The notes under the pieces: generated by a model
What the model was told of the DNA's origin: nothing
Seen by the model: the letters and a program-made list of their open reading frames with translations, nothing else
The model's database searches: none
Position numbers and translations under genes: made by a program
NCBI GenBank assembly: GCA_902825775.1
Contig: CADECF010000008.1
Coordinates: 1-64,000 of the forward strand
DNA length: 64,000 bases
Direction of reading: 5' to 3'
Source: an uncultured Lysobacteraceae bacterium
GTDB taxonomy: Bacteria > Pseudomonadota > Gammaproteobacteria > Xanthomonadales > Xanthomonadaceae
Part shown: positions 15,725-24,537 of the stretch, in pieces
How the letters are laid out: each line of letters starts with the position of its first letter
How positions within the stretch are numbered: position 1 is the first letter of the stretch

Positions 15725-16663
15725 CTATCCCGTTGTGCCGTTTCCCAGCAGCGCTTCCAGCACGGCCATCCGGGCCGCCACGCCGTTCGCTACTTGTTTG
15801 AGGATGAGCGACTGCGCGCCGTCGGCGACGTCGTCGTCGATTTCCACGCCGCGGTTCATCGGACCCGGATGCATCACCACCGCTTCGGGCGCGGCGCGGC
15901 GCAGGCGGGCGGCGTTCAAGCCGTAGTTCCGGTGGTAATCGTCGAGCGAAGCGACGAGGCCTTCTTCCATGCGCTCGCGCTGCAGGCGCAGCATCATGAC
16001 GGCATCGACGCCTTCCAGCGCGGCGTCCAGATCGTGGCCGACGCGGCAACCGGCCACCACGTCGGCATCCGGCAACAGCGTCGCCGGCGCGCACACGCGG
16101 ATCTCGGCCACGCCCAACGTGCGCAATGCGTGCAGATCCGAACGCGCCACGCGCGAGTGCTTCACGTCGCCGACGATCAGCACTTTCAACCCGCCGAAAT
16201 CGCCCTTGGCCTGGCGCAACGTCAGCATGTCGAGCAGACCCTGGGTCGGATGCGCATGGCGCCCGTCGCCGGCATTGATCAACGCCGTGCCGGCATCTGC
16301 CGCTTCGGCCAGCGCCGCCACTGCGCCGTCCTGCGAATGGCGGACGATGAAGCCCCGTACGCCCATCGCTTCTATGTTCTTGAGCGTGTCGCGCGCGGTT
16401 TCGCCCTTGGTGGCCGACGAGGTGGCGGCCTCGAAATTGAGCACGTCCGCGCCCAGCCGCTGCGCGGCGCGCTGGAAACTGAGCCGGGTGCGGGTGGAAG
16501 GTTCGAAGAACAGCGTGCAGACCGCGGTGCCGGATAGCGCGCGGTCTGCGCCTTCATCGACGATGGCTTGGGCGCGGTCGAGCAATTGCAGCAGGTTCTC
16601 GCGCGACAGGCCTTCGAGCGTCAGCAGGTGGCGCAGGCGTCCGTTTTCGTCGACTTGGTTCAT
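15725..16663 (-). CDS. pyrB: Aspartate carbamoyltransferase catalytic subunit
   Basis: A 312-residue ATCase. The carbamoyl-phosphate site FFEPSTRTRLSF and the aspartate-binding MLRLQRERM region are intact, as is HPGPMNRGVEI. The enzyme makes N-carbamoyl-aspartate in pyrimidine synthesis. The start at 16663 (MNQVDENGRLRHLL) fits known relatives; ATGs at 16678 and 16684 are possible, and a longer frame upstream is only translation of the adjacent repeat. It follows ruvX on the same strand, an order also seen in Xanthomonas. No pyrI regulatory gene is seen. Confidence 0.95.
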   Translation of the reverse strand: MNQVDENGRLRHLLTLEGLSRENLLQLLDRAQAIVDEGADRALSGTAVCTLFFEPSTRTRLSFQRAAQRLGADVLNFEAATSSATKGETARDTLKNIEAMGVRGFIVRHSQDGAVAALAEAADAGTALINAGDGRHAHPTQGLLDMLTLRQAKGDFGGLKVLIVGDVKHSRVARSDLHALRTLGVAEIRVCAPATLLPDADVVAGCRVGHDLDAALEGVDAVMMLRLQRERMEEGLVASLDDYHRNYGLNAARLRRAAPEAVVMHPGPMNRGVEIDDDVADGAQSLILKQVANGVAARMAVLEALLGNGTTG

Positions 16664-16686
16664 CGTTTCCCAGCTCATGCGCATAA

Positions 16687-16811
16687 AAAGCCCCTCTCCC
16701 ATCGGGAGAGGGGTTGGGGTGAGGGTTCGGAGAAGTTGCGACAATTCAGACTCTCGCAGCTTCGCCGAACCCTCATCCGCCCTTCGGGCACCTTCTCCCG
16801 ATGGGAGAAGG
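16687..16811. repeat. REPIN-like repeat with CCCCTCTCCCATCGGGAGAG hairpin
   Basis: A CTCTCCCATCGGGAGAGG palindrome is followed by GGTTGGGGTGAGGGTTCGG. A matching inverted arm lies at about 16763–16811 (CCGAACCCTCATC … CTTCTCCCGATGGGAGAAGG). It fills the pyrB–ruvX spacer. A relative occupies 26140–26346. Confidence 0.75.
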
Positions 16812-16817
16812 AAAATC

Positions 16818-17312
16818 TCATGCCGACGGCTCCAAAACTTCGATAGCGTCGCCCGGCGAAGCCAACCAGCGCTCGACGATCACCGCCGCCGCTACCGCGT
16901 CCAGCGCCGCCGCGTCGCGTCGGCGCTTGCGGCCTTCGGCGCGATCGGAGGCGAAACGCTGCGCCGCTTCGATCGAACTGGTGCGTTCGTCCACCATCAC
17001 CACCGGCAACGCATAGCGCGTACGCAGCGTCTGCGCGAATTCGCGCGCGCGCTTGCGGATCGGTTGGTCGCCGCCGTCCAGCGTCATCGGATCGCCGACG
17101 ACCAGACCGTCGGGCCGCCATTCCTTGCGCAATTTGTCGATCGCGTTCCAATCCGGACCGTTGGCGTGCACATCGATCACCGCCAGCGCGCGCGCACCAT
17201 GGCCGAAGGCGCTGCCGACCGCCACGCCGATGCGGCGCGCGCCGACGTCGAAGCCCAGTACCGTGCCGTCGCGCCGGATCGTGTCGATGTCAGGCCGGTT
17301 TTGATCAGGCAT
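16818..17312 (-). CDS. ruvX: Putative pre-16S rRNA nuclease / Holliday junction resolvase YqgF
   Basis: A 164-residue RNase H-fold protein. The catalytic acidic residues are seen in [26 protein letters not shown] and [23 protein letters not shown] replaces the more common VGLPLNMDG. The family matures the 5' end of 16S rRNA. The gene starts inside the end of algH; an ATG 9 bases upstream at 17321 is an alternative. The algH–ruvX–pyrB order is conserved in relatives, so one transcript is likely, although the repeat element splits ruvX from pyrB. Confidence 0.92.
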   Translation of the reverse strand: MPDQNRPDIDTIRRDGTVLGFDVGARRIGVAVGSAFGHGARALAVIDVHANGPDWNAIDKLRKEWRPDGLVVGDPMTLDGGDQPIRKRAREFAQTLRTRYALPVVMVDERTSSIEAAQRFASDRAEGRKRRRDAAALDAVAAAVIVERWLASPGDAIEVLEPSA

Positions 17313-17868
17313 GGCCGGCATAGTCCGCCATCCGCGTCATGTCCACGCCGATGCGTCCGGCCGCGGCCTGCCAGCGTTCTTCCAACGGCAGATCGAACAA
17401 CAGTTCCGCATCGGCAGGCGCGGTCAGCCAGCTGTTTTCGCCGAGTTCGTGTTCGAGTTGCCCGGCGCCCCAGCCCGCACAGCCCAGCGCGACGATCACT
17501 TGCGCCGGCCCTTCGCCGCGCGCCATCGCTTCGAGGATATCGCGCGACGTGGTCAGACGCAGGTTGTCGGTGATAGCCAGCGTGGAATCCCAATCGCCGC
17601 CATCGTGCAGCACGAACCCGCGTTCGGGATGCACCGGTCCGCCGGCCAATACGATCTGGTTGCGCAGCGCTTCGTCGTCGGTTTCGATATGCATCTGCGC
17701 GAGCACGTCGCCCAGCGTGTACTCGGAGGCGCGGTTGAGCAGCACGCCCATCGCGCCGTCGTCGTCGTGTTGGCAGATCAGCGCCACGGTGCGCGAAAAA
17801 TTGGGGTCGGCCAACGCAGGCAGCGCGATCAGCAGCTGGTTCGCGAGTTGGATCGTGTCATCCGACAT
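17305..17868 (-). CDS. YqgE/AlgH family protein
   Basis: A 187-residue member of the YqgE/AlgH (DUF179) family. Conserved parts are [43 protein letters not shown] and [16 protein letters not shown]. The biochemical role is unknown; algH influences alginate production in Pseudomonas. It overlaps the ruvX start by 8 bases and is the first gene of the algH–ruvX–pyrB group. Confidence 0.93.
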   Translation of the reverse strand: MSDDTIQLANQLLIALPALADPNFSRTVALICQHDDDGAMGVLLNRASEYTLGDVLAQMHIETDDEALRNQIVLAGGPVHPERGFVLHDGGDWDSTLAITDNLRLTTSRDILEAMARGEGPAQVIVALGCAGWGAGQLEHELGENSWLTAPADAELLFDLPLEERWQAAAGRIGVDMTRMADYAGHA

Positions 17869-17916
17869 GGGCTCATTCTAGCAGCGTCGATGGTGGGCCC
17901 CGCGACCGCCTTTTCT

Positions 17917-18696
17917 TCAGGTTCCGGGGGCCGGGCGCGCCGGCGGGACCGTTTCGTCCGGCAACCGGGTGCGGAACCAGCCATCCATGAAATTGAACAG
18001 GAACCCGTAATTGCCGTGGTAGCGGGTGTGGTGCAGGTGGTGGCGGCGGCTGGCGGACAGCCAATGGTCGTGGCCGGCCGCCGGGGCGAAATCGTAGTTG
18101 GAGTGCCCCAGATTGTTCAGCAGCAGGCTCATCACCGGCAGCGACAGCAGCGCGGCGAAGCTGAAATCGTGCAGCAGCATCGGCAGCAGGATCACATTGC
18201 CCAACAACGCCGCCTCGAGCGGATGGAAGCTGTAGGTGGAAAACGGCGTAGTCACCAACGACCGGTGATGCTGGGCATGGAAGCGGCGCAACCAACGGGT
18301 ATGCAGCAGGCGGTGGTTGGCATAGAAGTGGATGTCGTTCCAGACCAGCAGCACCGCCATTTCCAGCGCGATCCGCAGCGGACCCGGATCCGCGGCCAGC
18401 TGCGCCCAGCGCAAACGCAGGAACGCCCAGGGCAGGATCGTGCCGATGCCGAAAATCAGGATCGAGACCGCCGACAGCGATAGCTCATAACGGATCTGGC
18501 CGTCTCGCAATGGTTTGGGATCGATCCGGCGGCCGATCCGCAACGCCGGCAGCAGATAGCGTGTCAGGAGCCAGTTGCCGCCGCAGATCGCGAGATAGAT
18601 CGAAGCGAAGAACGCCAGGCCCCAGCCCATCGCGGCCCAGGGACCGGATGCGGCGAAACCGTTGCCGAGCGTTACGAAGAATTGGCCGATGCCCAT
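17917..18696 (-). CDS. Sterol desaturase / fatty acid hydroxylase family membrane protein
   Basis: A 259-residue integral membrane protein with about five hydrophobic segments. The di-iron histidine boxes of the superfamily are complete: HFYANH, HAQHH and HLHHTRYHGNYG. Such enzymes hydroxylate or desaturate lipids with O2. The substrate is unknown; bacterial members act on fatty acyl chains, sterol-like lipids or carotenoids. The DNA glycosylase gene lies divergently upstream, and a 65-base palindromic repeat sits in the shared spacer. Confidence 0.88.
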   Translation of the reverse strand: MGIGQFFVTLGNGFAASGPWAAMGWGLAFFASIYLAICGGNWLLTRYLLPALRIGRRIDPKPLRDGQIRYELSLSAVSILIFGIGTILPWAFLRLRWAQLAADPGPLRIALEMAVLLVWNDIHFYANHRLLHTRWLRRFHAQHHRSLVTTPFSTYSFHPLEAALLGNVILLPMLLHDFSFAALLSLPVMSLLLNNLGHSNYDFAPAAGHDHWLSASRRHHLHHTRYHGNYGFLFNFMDGWFRTRLPDETVPPARPAPGT

Positions 18697-18716
18697 CGCC
18701 GATATCCTGTCACACC

Positions 18717-18781
18717 GTAGCCCGGGTAAGCGAAGCGCACCCGGGACGCCACCCCGGGTGCGCTTCGCTTACCCGGGCTAC
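18717..18781. repeat. Palindromic repeat GTAGCCCGGGTAAGCGAAGC
   Basis: GTAGCCCGGGTAAGCGAAGC plus GCACCCGGG, a 7-base centre, then the exact inverse ending in GGGCTAC. It lies in the divergent spacer just 9 bases before the glycosylase start, so it could affect translation of that gene. Confidence 0.85.
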
Positions 18782-18790
18782 CATAGCGCT

Positions 18791-19327
18791 ATGTCCGGAT
18801 ACTGCGATTTCGCCCCAGGCCACCCGATCCACGGGCCCTACCACGATACCGAATACGGTTTCCCGCAACGCGAAGAAGCCGCGTTGTTCGAACGCCTGAT
18901 CCTGGAGATCAATCAGGCCGGATTGAGTTGGGAAACGATCCTCAAGAAACGCGAAGGCTTCCGCCGCGCCTACGACGGTTTCGACGTGGACAAGGTCGCG
19001 CGTTACGGCGAACGCGCCCGCAACAGGCTGCTCGCCGATCCTGGCATCATCCGCAACCGTCTGAAAGTGGATGCCGCCATCCACAACGCTCAGGTGGTGA
19101 AAGGGCTGCGCGCTTCGCACGGCGGTTTCGCGGCATGGCTGGATGCGCACCATCCGTTGCCGAAAGCCGAGTGGGTGAAATTATTCAAGAAGACCTTCCG
19201 CTTCACCGGCGGCGAGATCACCGGCGAATTCCTGATGAGCCTGGGCTATCTGCCCGGCGCGCACCGCACGGATTGCCCGGCGATGAAACGCATCGTCAAG
19301 CTCAAGCCGAAGTGGATGTCTGCGTGA
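18791..19327 (+). CDS. DNA-3-methyladenine glycosylase I
   Basis: A 178-residue Tag-family glycosylase (HhH superfamily). The N-terminus MSGYCDFAPGHPIHGPYHDTEYG carries the zinc Cys4 and the conserved YHDxEWG-like motif (here YHDTEYG). ERLILEINQAGLSWETIL and PGIIRNRLK are further family signatures. It removes 3-methyladenine from alkylated DNA. Cys near HRTDCPAM would supply a second zinc ligand; the C-terminus is shorter than in E. coli Tag. The ATG at 18791 is chosen because longer frames run through the repeat. Confidence 0.88.
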   Translation: MSGYCDFAPGHPIHGPYHDTEYGFPQREEAALFERLILEINQAGLSWETILKKREGFRRAYDGFDVDKVARYGERARNRLLADPGIIRNRLKVDAAIHNAQVVKGLRASHGGFAAWLDAHHPLPKAEWVKLFKKTFRFTGGEITGEFLMSLGYLPGAHRTDCPAMKRIVKLKPKWMSA

Positions 19328-19329
19328 GC

Positions 19330-19446
19330 TTTTGCTTTTCCCCCTTTGAAAAAGGGGGACACATGGGATTTGCTTTGGCTTCATGACTTCGAAACATCAA
19401 AAGCAAGAGCAAATCCCCCTCGATCCCCCTTTTTCAAAGGGGGAGG
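19330..19446. repeat. Repeat pair TCCCCCTTTGAAAAAGGGGG (copy 1)
   Basis: A TTTTGCTTTT / TCCCCCTTTGAAAAAGGGGG hairpin is followed by GGGATTTGCTTTGG and, inverted, by AAAGCAAGAGCAAATCCCCC with a second CCCCCTTTTTCAAAGGGGG hairpin. It fills the spacer between two converging genes. Copies occur at 29891–29991 and 39741–39854. Confidence 0.8.
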
Positions 19447-19456
19447 AACAGCAGGT

Positions 19457-19912
19457 TCAGACGCCGAACTGCAATTCCTGCGCAGTCGGCACACGCACGT
19501 CGAGCACTTCGACCTCAAGCCGGAACGGCTTGCCCGCCAGCGGATGATTGCCGTCGACGGTGATGGTGTCGCCGTCCATCCCTGTGACCACCACGTCCAG
19601 CGGCCCTTTCGCGGTCTGCGCGAGCAGCTTGCTGCCGACGCTCGGCGTTTGCGCGCCGTTGAACGCACTGCGCGGCAAGGTCTGCACCAGCTCGGGATGA
19701 TGCGACCCGAACCCTTCCTCCGGCGCGACGCTCACTTCGAACCGATCGCCCGCTTTCTTGCCGGCGAGCGCTTTCTCCAGGCCCGGCACGATGCCGCCGG
19801 CGCCGTACATATGCACCAGCGGATCGTGGCCATAGGTACTGCCGACCTGTTTGTTTTCGCTGTCGAACAGCGTGAAATGGATCGTGGCGATGCGGCGATC
19901 GGCGATTTCCAT
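19457..19912 (-). CDS. SlyD-like FKBP-type peptidyl-prolyl isomerase
   Basis: A 151-residue protein with the split FKBP and insert-in-flap layout of SlyD: HFTLFDSENKQVGSTYG, YGAGGIVPGLEKALAGKKAG with the conserved Gly-Leu-Glu-Ala, and the chaperone insert VDGNHPLAGKPFRLEVEVL. Such proteins catalyse proline cis–trans isomerisation and bind unfolded chains in the cytoplasm. The His-rich metal-binding tail of E. coli SlyD is missing here (it ends AQELQFGV), so a role in nickel delivery is unlikely. Confidence 0.9.
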   Translation of the reverse strand: MEIADRRIATIHFTLFDSENKQVGSTYGHDPLVHMYGAGGIVPGLEKALAGKKAGDRFEVSVAPEEGFGSHHPELVQTLPRSAFNGAQTPSVGSKLLAQTAKGPLDVVVTGMDGDTITVDGNHPLAGKPFRLEVEVLDVRVPTAQELQFGV

Positions 19913-20021
19913 GAATCGTCCTTGGTTGCGCGGAACGCAGCGATGATGCGGTGCGGCGCGTAAAGAATTTGCAAACGCTTGATCGCGCGACCGCCTGGAC
20001 GGATCCGCGCCGACGCCCGGG

Positions 20022-20594
20022 CTAATGCCGCGGATCGACCGCCAATTGCCGGGACCAAGGATATTTCTGCCACAGCGCGGGATATTCCGCCTGCAGCGCT
20101 TCGCGCGCCGCGGCTTCGTTGTCGTCGACCAGGATGTCGATGTAGCTCTTATTCGCCTCGAAATCCACCAGCGGAGCGCGCAAATCGCCGATGTAGTTCA
20201 GCTTGTTCGCCTCGATGGTGAAGGCCAGCGCTTCCGCCTCGGGAATCTGCAGGGTGCTGACCTGGCCGACCGAACCGATGAAATAGCGGCCTTGCTTGAC
20301 CCGGATCGTCCTGAGCAGGGATTTGCCGCGACCGATGCCCTTGCCGCAGGCGATGACGCCCGACCGGTTGAAACCGCCGGTGAACCCGGTGGAGCGCTTC
20401 CCGGATTCATAGAACTCCATCCAGGAAATCGCGCCGTCGCAACTGGCGACGGCGACCAAGATGCCCTCGTCCGGGCCCAAGGCCTCGGCTTCGCGAATGT
20501 TCTGCTGCGTGCAGCCGGCCAACGCGGCCAGGCAGAAAAAAAGCAGAGCTGCGACGCTGCGCCGTCCGGCGCGGAAATCCTGCAATCCTTGCAT
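20022..20594 (-). CDS. Putative lipoprotein
   Basis: A 190-residue protein with a lipobox in LLFFCLAALAGCTQQN. The mature part has DEGILVAVASCDGAISWMEF, a Gly-rich stretch around GFTGGFNRSGVIACGKG, and KQGRYFIGSVGQVSTLQIP. No family was recognised. It lies 3 bases after the pilU stop, on the same strand, so it may be co-transcribed with pilU. The C-terminus PWSRQLAVDPRH is polar. Confidence 0.75.
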   Translation of the reverse strand: MQGLQDFRAGRRSVAALLFFCLAALAGCTQQNIREAEALGPDEGILVAVASCDGAISWMEFYESGKRSTGFTGGFNRSGVIACGKGIGRGKSLLRTIRVKQGRYFIGSVGQVSTLQIPEAEALAFTIEANKLNYIGDLRAPLVDFEANKSYIDILVDDNEAAAREALQAEYPALWQKYPWSRQLAVDPRH

Positions 20595-20597
20595 CGT

Positions 20598-21728
20598 TCA
20601 GCGCACCTCGGCGACTTCGACCCCGTCCAAACCCTGCGCGAGCGTATGCGCGTCGCCGCCCTGTGCGAGCTTGATCTTCAGGCGCACTTCGTTGGCCGAG
20701 TCGGCATAGCGCAATGCGTCTTCGTAGCTGATTTCGCCGGCCTGGTACAGCTCGAACAGGCTCTGGTCGAAGGTCTTCATGCCCAGGTTGGTGGATTCCT
20801 TCATCACTTCCTTGAGCTTGTGGATCTCGCCGTCGCGGATGTAGTCCTGCACCAGCGGCGTGCCGAGCAGGATCTCCATCGCCACGCGCCGGCTCTTACC
20901 GTCCACGGTCGGCAGCAGTTGCTGGGCGACCACGCCTTTCAGGTTCAGCGACAAGTCCATCAGCAACTGGCTGCGGCGGTCTTCCGGGAAGAAGTTGATC
21001 ATCCGGTCCATCGCCTGGTTGGCGTTGTTCGCGTGCAGCGTGCACAGCACCAGGTGGCCGGTTTCGGCGAAGGCGATCGCGTGATCCATGCCTTCGCGGG
21101 TGCGGACCTCGCCTATCATGATCACGTCCGGCGCCTGGCGCAGGGTGTTCTTGAGCGCGTTCTCCCAGTTGTCGGTGTCGATGCCGACTTCGCGCTGGGT
21201 GATGATGCAGCCCTCGTGCTTGTGCACGAATTCGATCGGGTCTTCGATGGTGATGATGTGGCCGGTCGAATTGGCGTTGCGGTAGCCGATCATCGCCGCC
21301 AGCGACGTGGTCTTGCCGGTACCTGTGGCGCCGACGAAGATGATGATGCCGCGTTTGGTCATCGCCAGCGTCTTGATGATCGGCGGCAGGTTCAGCTCTT
21401 CGACGGTCGGGATCTTGGTCTCGATCCGGCGCAGCACCATTCCCACCTGGTTGCGCTGGTAGAAGCAGCTGACGCGGAAGCGGCCCACGCCCGACAGGCC
21501 GATCGCGAAATTGCATTCGTGGGTCTTTTCGAACTCCTCGCGCTGCGGCGGCGACATCACGTTCAGCACCAGATCGCGGCTCTGCTGCGGCGTGAGCGGA
21601 TTCTGCGTGATCGGCGAGATCTTGCCGTTGACCTTCATCGACGGCGGCATGCCCGCGGTGATGAAAAGATCCGACGCCTTCTGGTGCGCCATCAGCTTGA
21701 GGAACGAGGTGAAATCGATGGTACTCAT
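20598..21728 (-). CDS. pilU: Type IV pilus retraction ATPase PilU
   Basis: A 376-residue PilT/PilU ATPase. The Walker A motif GATGTGKTT is at residues 133–141, and ITIEDPIEFVHKHEGCIITQREVG and GEVRTREGMDHAIAFAETGHLV carry the Asp and His boxes. ECNFAIGLSGVGRFRVSCFY is typical of PilU rather than PilT. It works with PilT at the pilus base, pulling pili back for twitching and DNA uptake. The C-terminal tail after LKIKLAQGG is longer than in PilT, as expected for PilU. It is followed at once by the lipoprotein gene. Confidence 0.95.
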   Translation of the reverse strand: MSTIDFTSFLKLMAHQKASDLFITAGMPPSMKVNGKISPITQNPLTPQQSRDLVLNVMSPPQREEFEKTHECNFAIGLSGVGRFRVSCFYQRNQVGMVLRRIETKIPTVEELNLPPIIKTLAMTKRGIIIFVGATGTGKTTSLAAMIGYRNANSTGHIITIEDPIEFVHKHEGCIITQREVGIDTDNWENALKNTLRQAPDVIMIGEVRTREGMDHAIAFAETGHLVLCTLHANNANQAMDRMINFFPEDRRSQLLMDLSLNLKGVVAQQLLPTVDGKSRRVAMEILLGTPLVQDYIRDGEIHKLKEVMKESTNLGMKTFDQSLFELYQAGEISYEDALRYADSANEVRLKIKLAQGGDAHTLAQGLDGVEVAEVR

Positions 21729-21734
21729 GAAAAC

Positions 21735-21831
21735 TCCGGGACTCGGGACTCGGGACCCGGGACTCGGGACCCGGATACAGCCATGCGAAGTTTTTTGACG
21801 AGTCCCGGGCCCCGAGTCCCGGGCCCCGGTT
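21735..21831. repeat. GGGACTCGGGACCCGGGACT repeats between pilT and pilU
   Basis: Direct copies of CGGGACTCGGGACCCGGG at the left and inverted copies (GAGTCCCGGGCCCCGAGTCC) at the right fill the 103-base pilT–pilU spacer. The stem would separate the two genes' transcript or attenuate pilU. Confidence 0.75.
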
Positions 21832-22869
21832 TTACTCGAACAATCGCTTGTCCTTGGCGTAGTCCTTCGCCTGATGGCGCGTGACCATGCCGCGCTTGAC
21901 CAGATCCTGCAGATGCTGGTCGAGGGTCATCATTCCGTATTGCTGGCCGGTCTGGATGGACGAATACATCTGCGCCACCTTGTCCTCGCGGATCAGGTTG
22001 CGGATCGCAGGGATGCCCACCATGATTTCCCAAGCCGCGGTACGGCCGCCGCCGGTCTTCTTCAGCAGCGCCTGCGAGATCACCGCGCGCAGCGATTCGG
22101 ACAGCATCGAGCGGACCATCGGCTTCTCGCCCGCCGGGAACACGTCGATGATGCGGTCGACCGTCTTGGCCGCCGAACTGGTATGCAGGGTCGCGAACAC
22201 CAAGTGGCCGGTCTCGGCCGCGGTCAGCGCCAGGCGAATGGTCTCGATGTCGCGCATTTCGCCGACCAGGATGTAGTCCGGGTCTTCGCGCAGCGCCGAA
22301 CGCAGCGCTTCGTTGAAGCCGTGCGTGTCGCGGTGCACTTCGCGCTGGTTGATCAGGCACTTCTGCGAGGTGTGCACGAATTCGATCGGATCCTCGACCG
22401 AGAGGATATGGCCGTATTCGTTCTTGTTGATGTGGTCGAGCATCGCCGCCAGCGTGGTCGACTTGCCCGAACCGGTCGGCCCGGTCACCAGGATCAGGCC
22501 CTGCGGCTGATCGATCAGCTCGCGGAAGATCTTCGGGCAACCGAGGTCTTCCAGGGTCAGCACTTCCGACGGAATGGTGCGGAACACCGCGCCCGCGCCG
22601 CGGTTCTGGTTGAAAGCGTTGACGCGGAAGCGCGCCAGGCTCGGGATCTCGAACGAGAAGTCGACTTCGAGGAATTCCTCGTAATCGCGCCGCTGCTTGT
22701 CCGACATGATGTCGTACACCAGCGCGTGCACCTGCTTATGGTCGAGCGCCGGGATATTGATGCGGCGCACGTCGCCATCGACGCGGATCATCGGCGGCAA
22801 GCCCGCCGAGAGATGCAAGTCGGATGCTTTGTTCTTGACCGAAAAGGCCAGCAGTTCAGCGATATCCAT
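21832..22869 (-). CDS. pilT: Type IV pilus twitching motility ATPase PilT
   Basis: A 345-residue PilT of standard length, starting at 22869 behind GGGGAAG; the longer frame upstream has no support. MDIAELLAFSVKNKASDLHL is the canonical N-terminus. Walker A GPTGSGKST is at residues 130–138, followed by SVEDPIEFVH and GEMRDIETIRLALTAAETGH. The hexamer drives pilus retraction at the inner membrane. It is divergent from yggS–proC, the same arrangement as in Pseudomonas and Xanthomonas. Confidence 0.97.
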   Translation of the reverse strand: MDIAELLAFSVKNKASDLHLSAGLPPMIRVDGDVRRINIPALDHKQVHALVYDIMSDKQRRDYEEFLEVDFSFEIPSLARFRVNAFNQNRGAGAVFRTIPSEVLTLEDLGCPKIFRELIDQPQGLILVTGPTGSGKSTTLAAMLDHINKNEYGHILSVEDPIEFVHTSQKCLINQREVHRDTHGFNEALRSALREDPDYILVGEMRDIETIRLALTAAETGHLVFATLHTSSAAKTVDRIIDVFPAGEKPMVRSMLSESLRAVISQALLKKTGGGRTAAWEIMVGIPAIRNLIREDKVAQMYSSIQTGQQYGMMTLDQHLQDLVKRGMVTRHQAKDYAKDKRLFE

Positions 22870-23001
22870 GCGCAGCTTCCCCGAGCGGCGTTGTGAAGTC
22901 CCCGACGCGACGTTGCCGCGACTGGAACGGATGGTGTCCCCGCAGGCAGTATAGCGCTCAAATCCGGCCGTCAACCGGAACTTTCAGACGGATACCCCAA
23001 C

Positions 23002-23688
23002 GTGCTGTCGGACGCCTTGCACGAAGTCCTGCAAAGACTTGAAAACGCGGCACGAAGCGCCGGGCGGCCACGCCCGCACCTGCTCGCGGTGAGCAAGACG
23101 CAAGCTGCGACCGCGGTCGCAGAACTGGCCGCGGCCGGCCAGCGCGCGTTCGGCGAGAACTACGTGCAGGAAGCCCTCGCCAAGCAGCAGAACCTGAATG
23201 CGCTGGCCCTGGAATGGCATTTGATCGGGCACCTGCAATCCAACAAGGCGGCCGCGGCCGCAGCCGCCTTCGACTGGGTGCAGACGCTGGACCGGGCCAA
23301 GCTGGTGCCGCTGCTGGCCGGCGGTCGCGACGCCGGCCGGCCGCCGCTCAATGTGCTGATCCAGGTCAACATCGACGATGAAGCCAGCAAGCACGGTTGC
23401 CGCCCGGAAGACGTGCCGGCGCTGGCGGAGGCGGTCGCTTCGCAATCCCGCCTGGCCCTGCGCGGTTTGATGGCGATCCCGGCGCCGGCGCCGGATCTTG
23501 AACGGCGTCGCACTGCGTTCCGCAACATGAAACGCCTCTTCGACGACGTCGCCGCGCGGCATCCGCAGGCCGACACCTTGTCGATGGGGATGAGCGACGA
23601 CTACGCCATCGCGGTCGAGGAAGGTGCGACCATGGTCCGCGTAGGCACCGCGCTGTTCGGGCGCCGAATCACGAAGGCACAATCCTGA
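23002..23688 (+). CDS. YggS family PLP homeostasis protein
   Basis: A 228-residue alanine-racemase-like protein with a GTG start. HLLAVSKTQ carries the PLP-binding Lys, and GENYVQEALAKQ, WHLIGHLQSNK and LSMGMSDDYAIAVEEGATMVRVGTALFG are the family signatures. It binds PLP in the cytoplasm and keeps vitamin B6 and amino acid pools balanced. Its stop overlaps the proC ATG, so the two are coupled, as in many proteobacteria. Confidence 0.94.
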   Translation: MLSDALHEVLQRLENAARSAGRPRPHLLAVSKTQAATAVAELAAAGQRAFGENYVQEALAKQQNLNALALEWHLIGHLQSNKAAAAAAAFDWVQTLDRAKLVPLLAGGRDAGRPPLNVLIQVNIDDEASKHGCRPEDVPALAEAVASQSRLALRGLMAIPAPAPDLERRRTAFRNMKRLFDDVAARHPQADTLSMGMSDDYAIAVEEGATMVRVGTALFGRRITKAQS

Positions 23689-24527
23689 TGTCGAACGACA
23701 ACGCAAACTTTTCGGCCACTATCGCTTTCATCGGCGGCGGCAATATGGCGCGTAGCCTGATCGGCGGGCTGATCGCCGGCGGCACGCCGGCCGCATCGTT
23801 GCGGGTGGCCGAACCGGTGGCCGAACTGCGCGAGGGCTTGGCGCGGGACTTCGGCGTGGCGACGTTCGACGACGCCGTCGCTGCCGTAACCGGTGCGGAC
23901 ACCTGGGTATTCGCGGTCAAGCCGCAGGTGATGCGCGCAGTCTGCGAGAACCTGGCGGTGCAGGCGCGCACCCCGCAGCCGCTGGCGATTTCGATCGCCG
24001 CCGGCATCACCGCCGAACAACTCGATCGCTGGCTCGGCGGCGGCATCGCCGTGGTGCGTTGCATGCCCAATACGCCGGCCCTGCTCGGCGCGGGCGTCAC
24101 CGGCCTGTACGCCAATGCGGAGGTGAGCGCCGACGGACGCGCGCAAGCCGAGTCTTTGCTGGCCAGCGCCGGCAAGACGGTGTGGATCGACGGCGAGGCG
24201 ATGATGGATGCGGTCACCGCGGTTTCCGGCAGCGGCCCGGCTTACGTGTTCCTGCTCGCCGAAGCGATGGAAGCCGCGGCACGGCAGCAAGGTTTGCCGG
24301 ACGACGCTGCGCGCGCATTGGTGCTGCAGACGGTGCTCGGGGCTGCGCGCATGTTGACCGAATCGGATGCGCCGCCCGACGAGCTGCGCCGACGCGTCAC
24401 CTCGCCCGGCGGCACCACGCAGGCGGCGATCGAGACGTTCGAAGCCGGCGGCTTTCGCGACCTGGTCGTAAAAGCCATCGACAAGGCCACCGAACGCGGA
24501 CGGCAATTGTCCGCAGCCAACGATTGA
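23688..24527 (+). CDS. proC: Pyrroline-5-carboxylate reductase
   Basis: A 279-residue ProC. The Rossmann motif IAFIGGGNMARSLIGG is near residue 12, and CMPNTPALLGAGVTGLYAN and AVSGSGPAYVFLLAEAMEAAA are conserved substrate and dimer regions. TSPGGTTQAAIETFE completes the signature. It makes L-proline from pyrroline-5-carboxylate with NAD(P)H. It is translationally coupled to yggS and followed by a DUF4426 lipoprotein gene 10 bases downstream. Confidence 0.97.
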   Translation: MSNDNANFSATIAFIGGGNMARSLIGGLIAGGTPAASLRVAEPVAELREGLARDFGVATFDDAVAAVTGADTWVFAVKPQVMRAVCENLAVQARTPQPLAISIAAGITAEQLDRWLGGGIAVVRCMPNTPALLGAGVTGLYANAEVSADGRAQAESLLASAGKTVWIDGEAMMDAVTAVSGSGPAYVFLLAEAMEAAARQQGLPDDAARALVLQTVLGAARMLTESDAPPDELRRRVTSPGGTTQAAIETFEAGGFRDLVVKAIDKATERGRQLSAAND

Positions 24528-24537
24528 GGGCATTGCG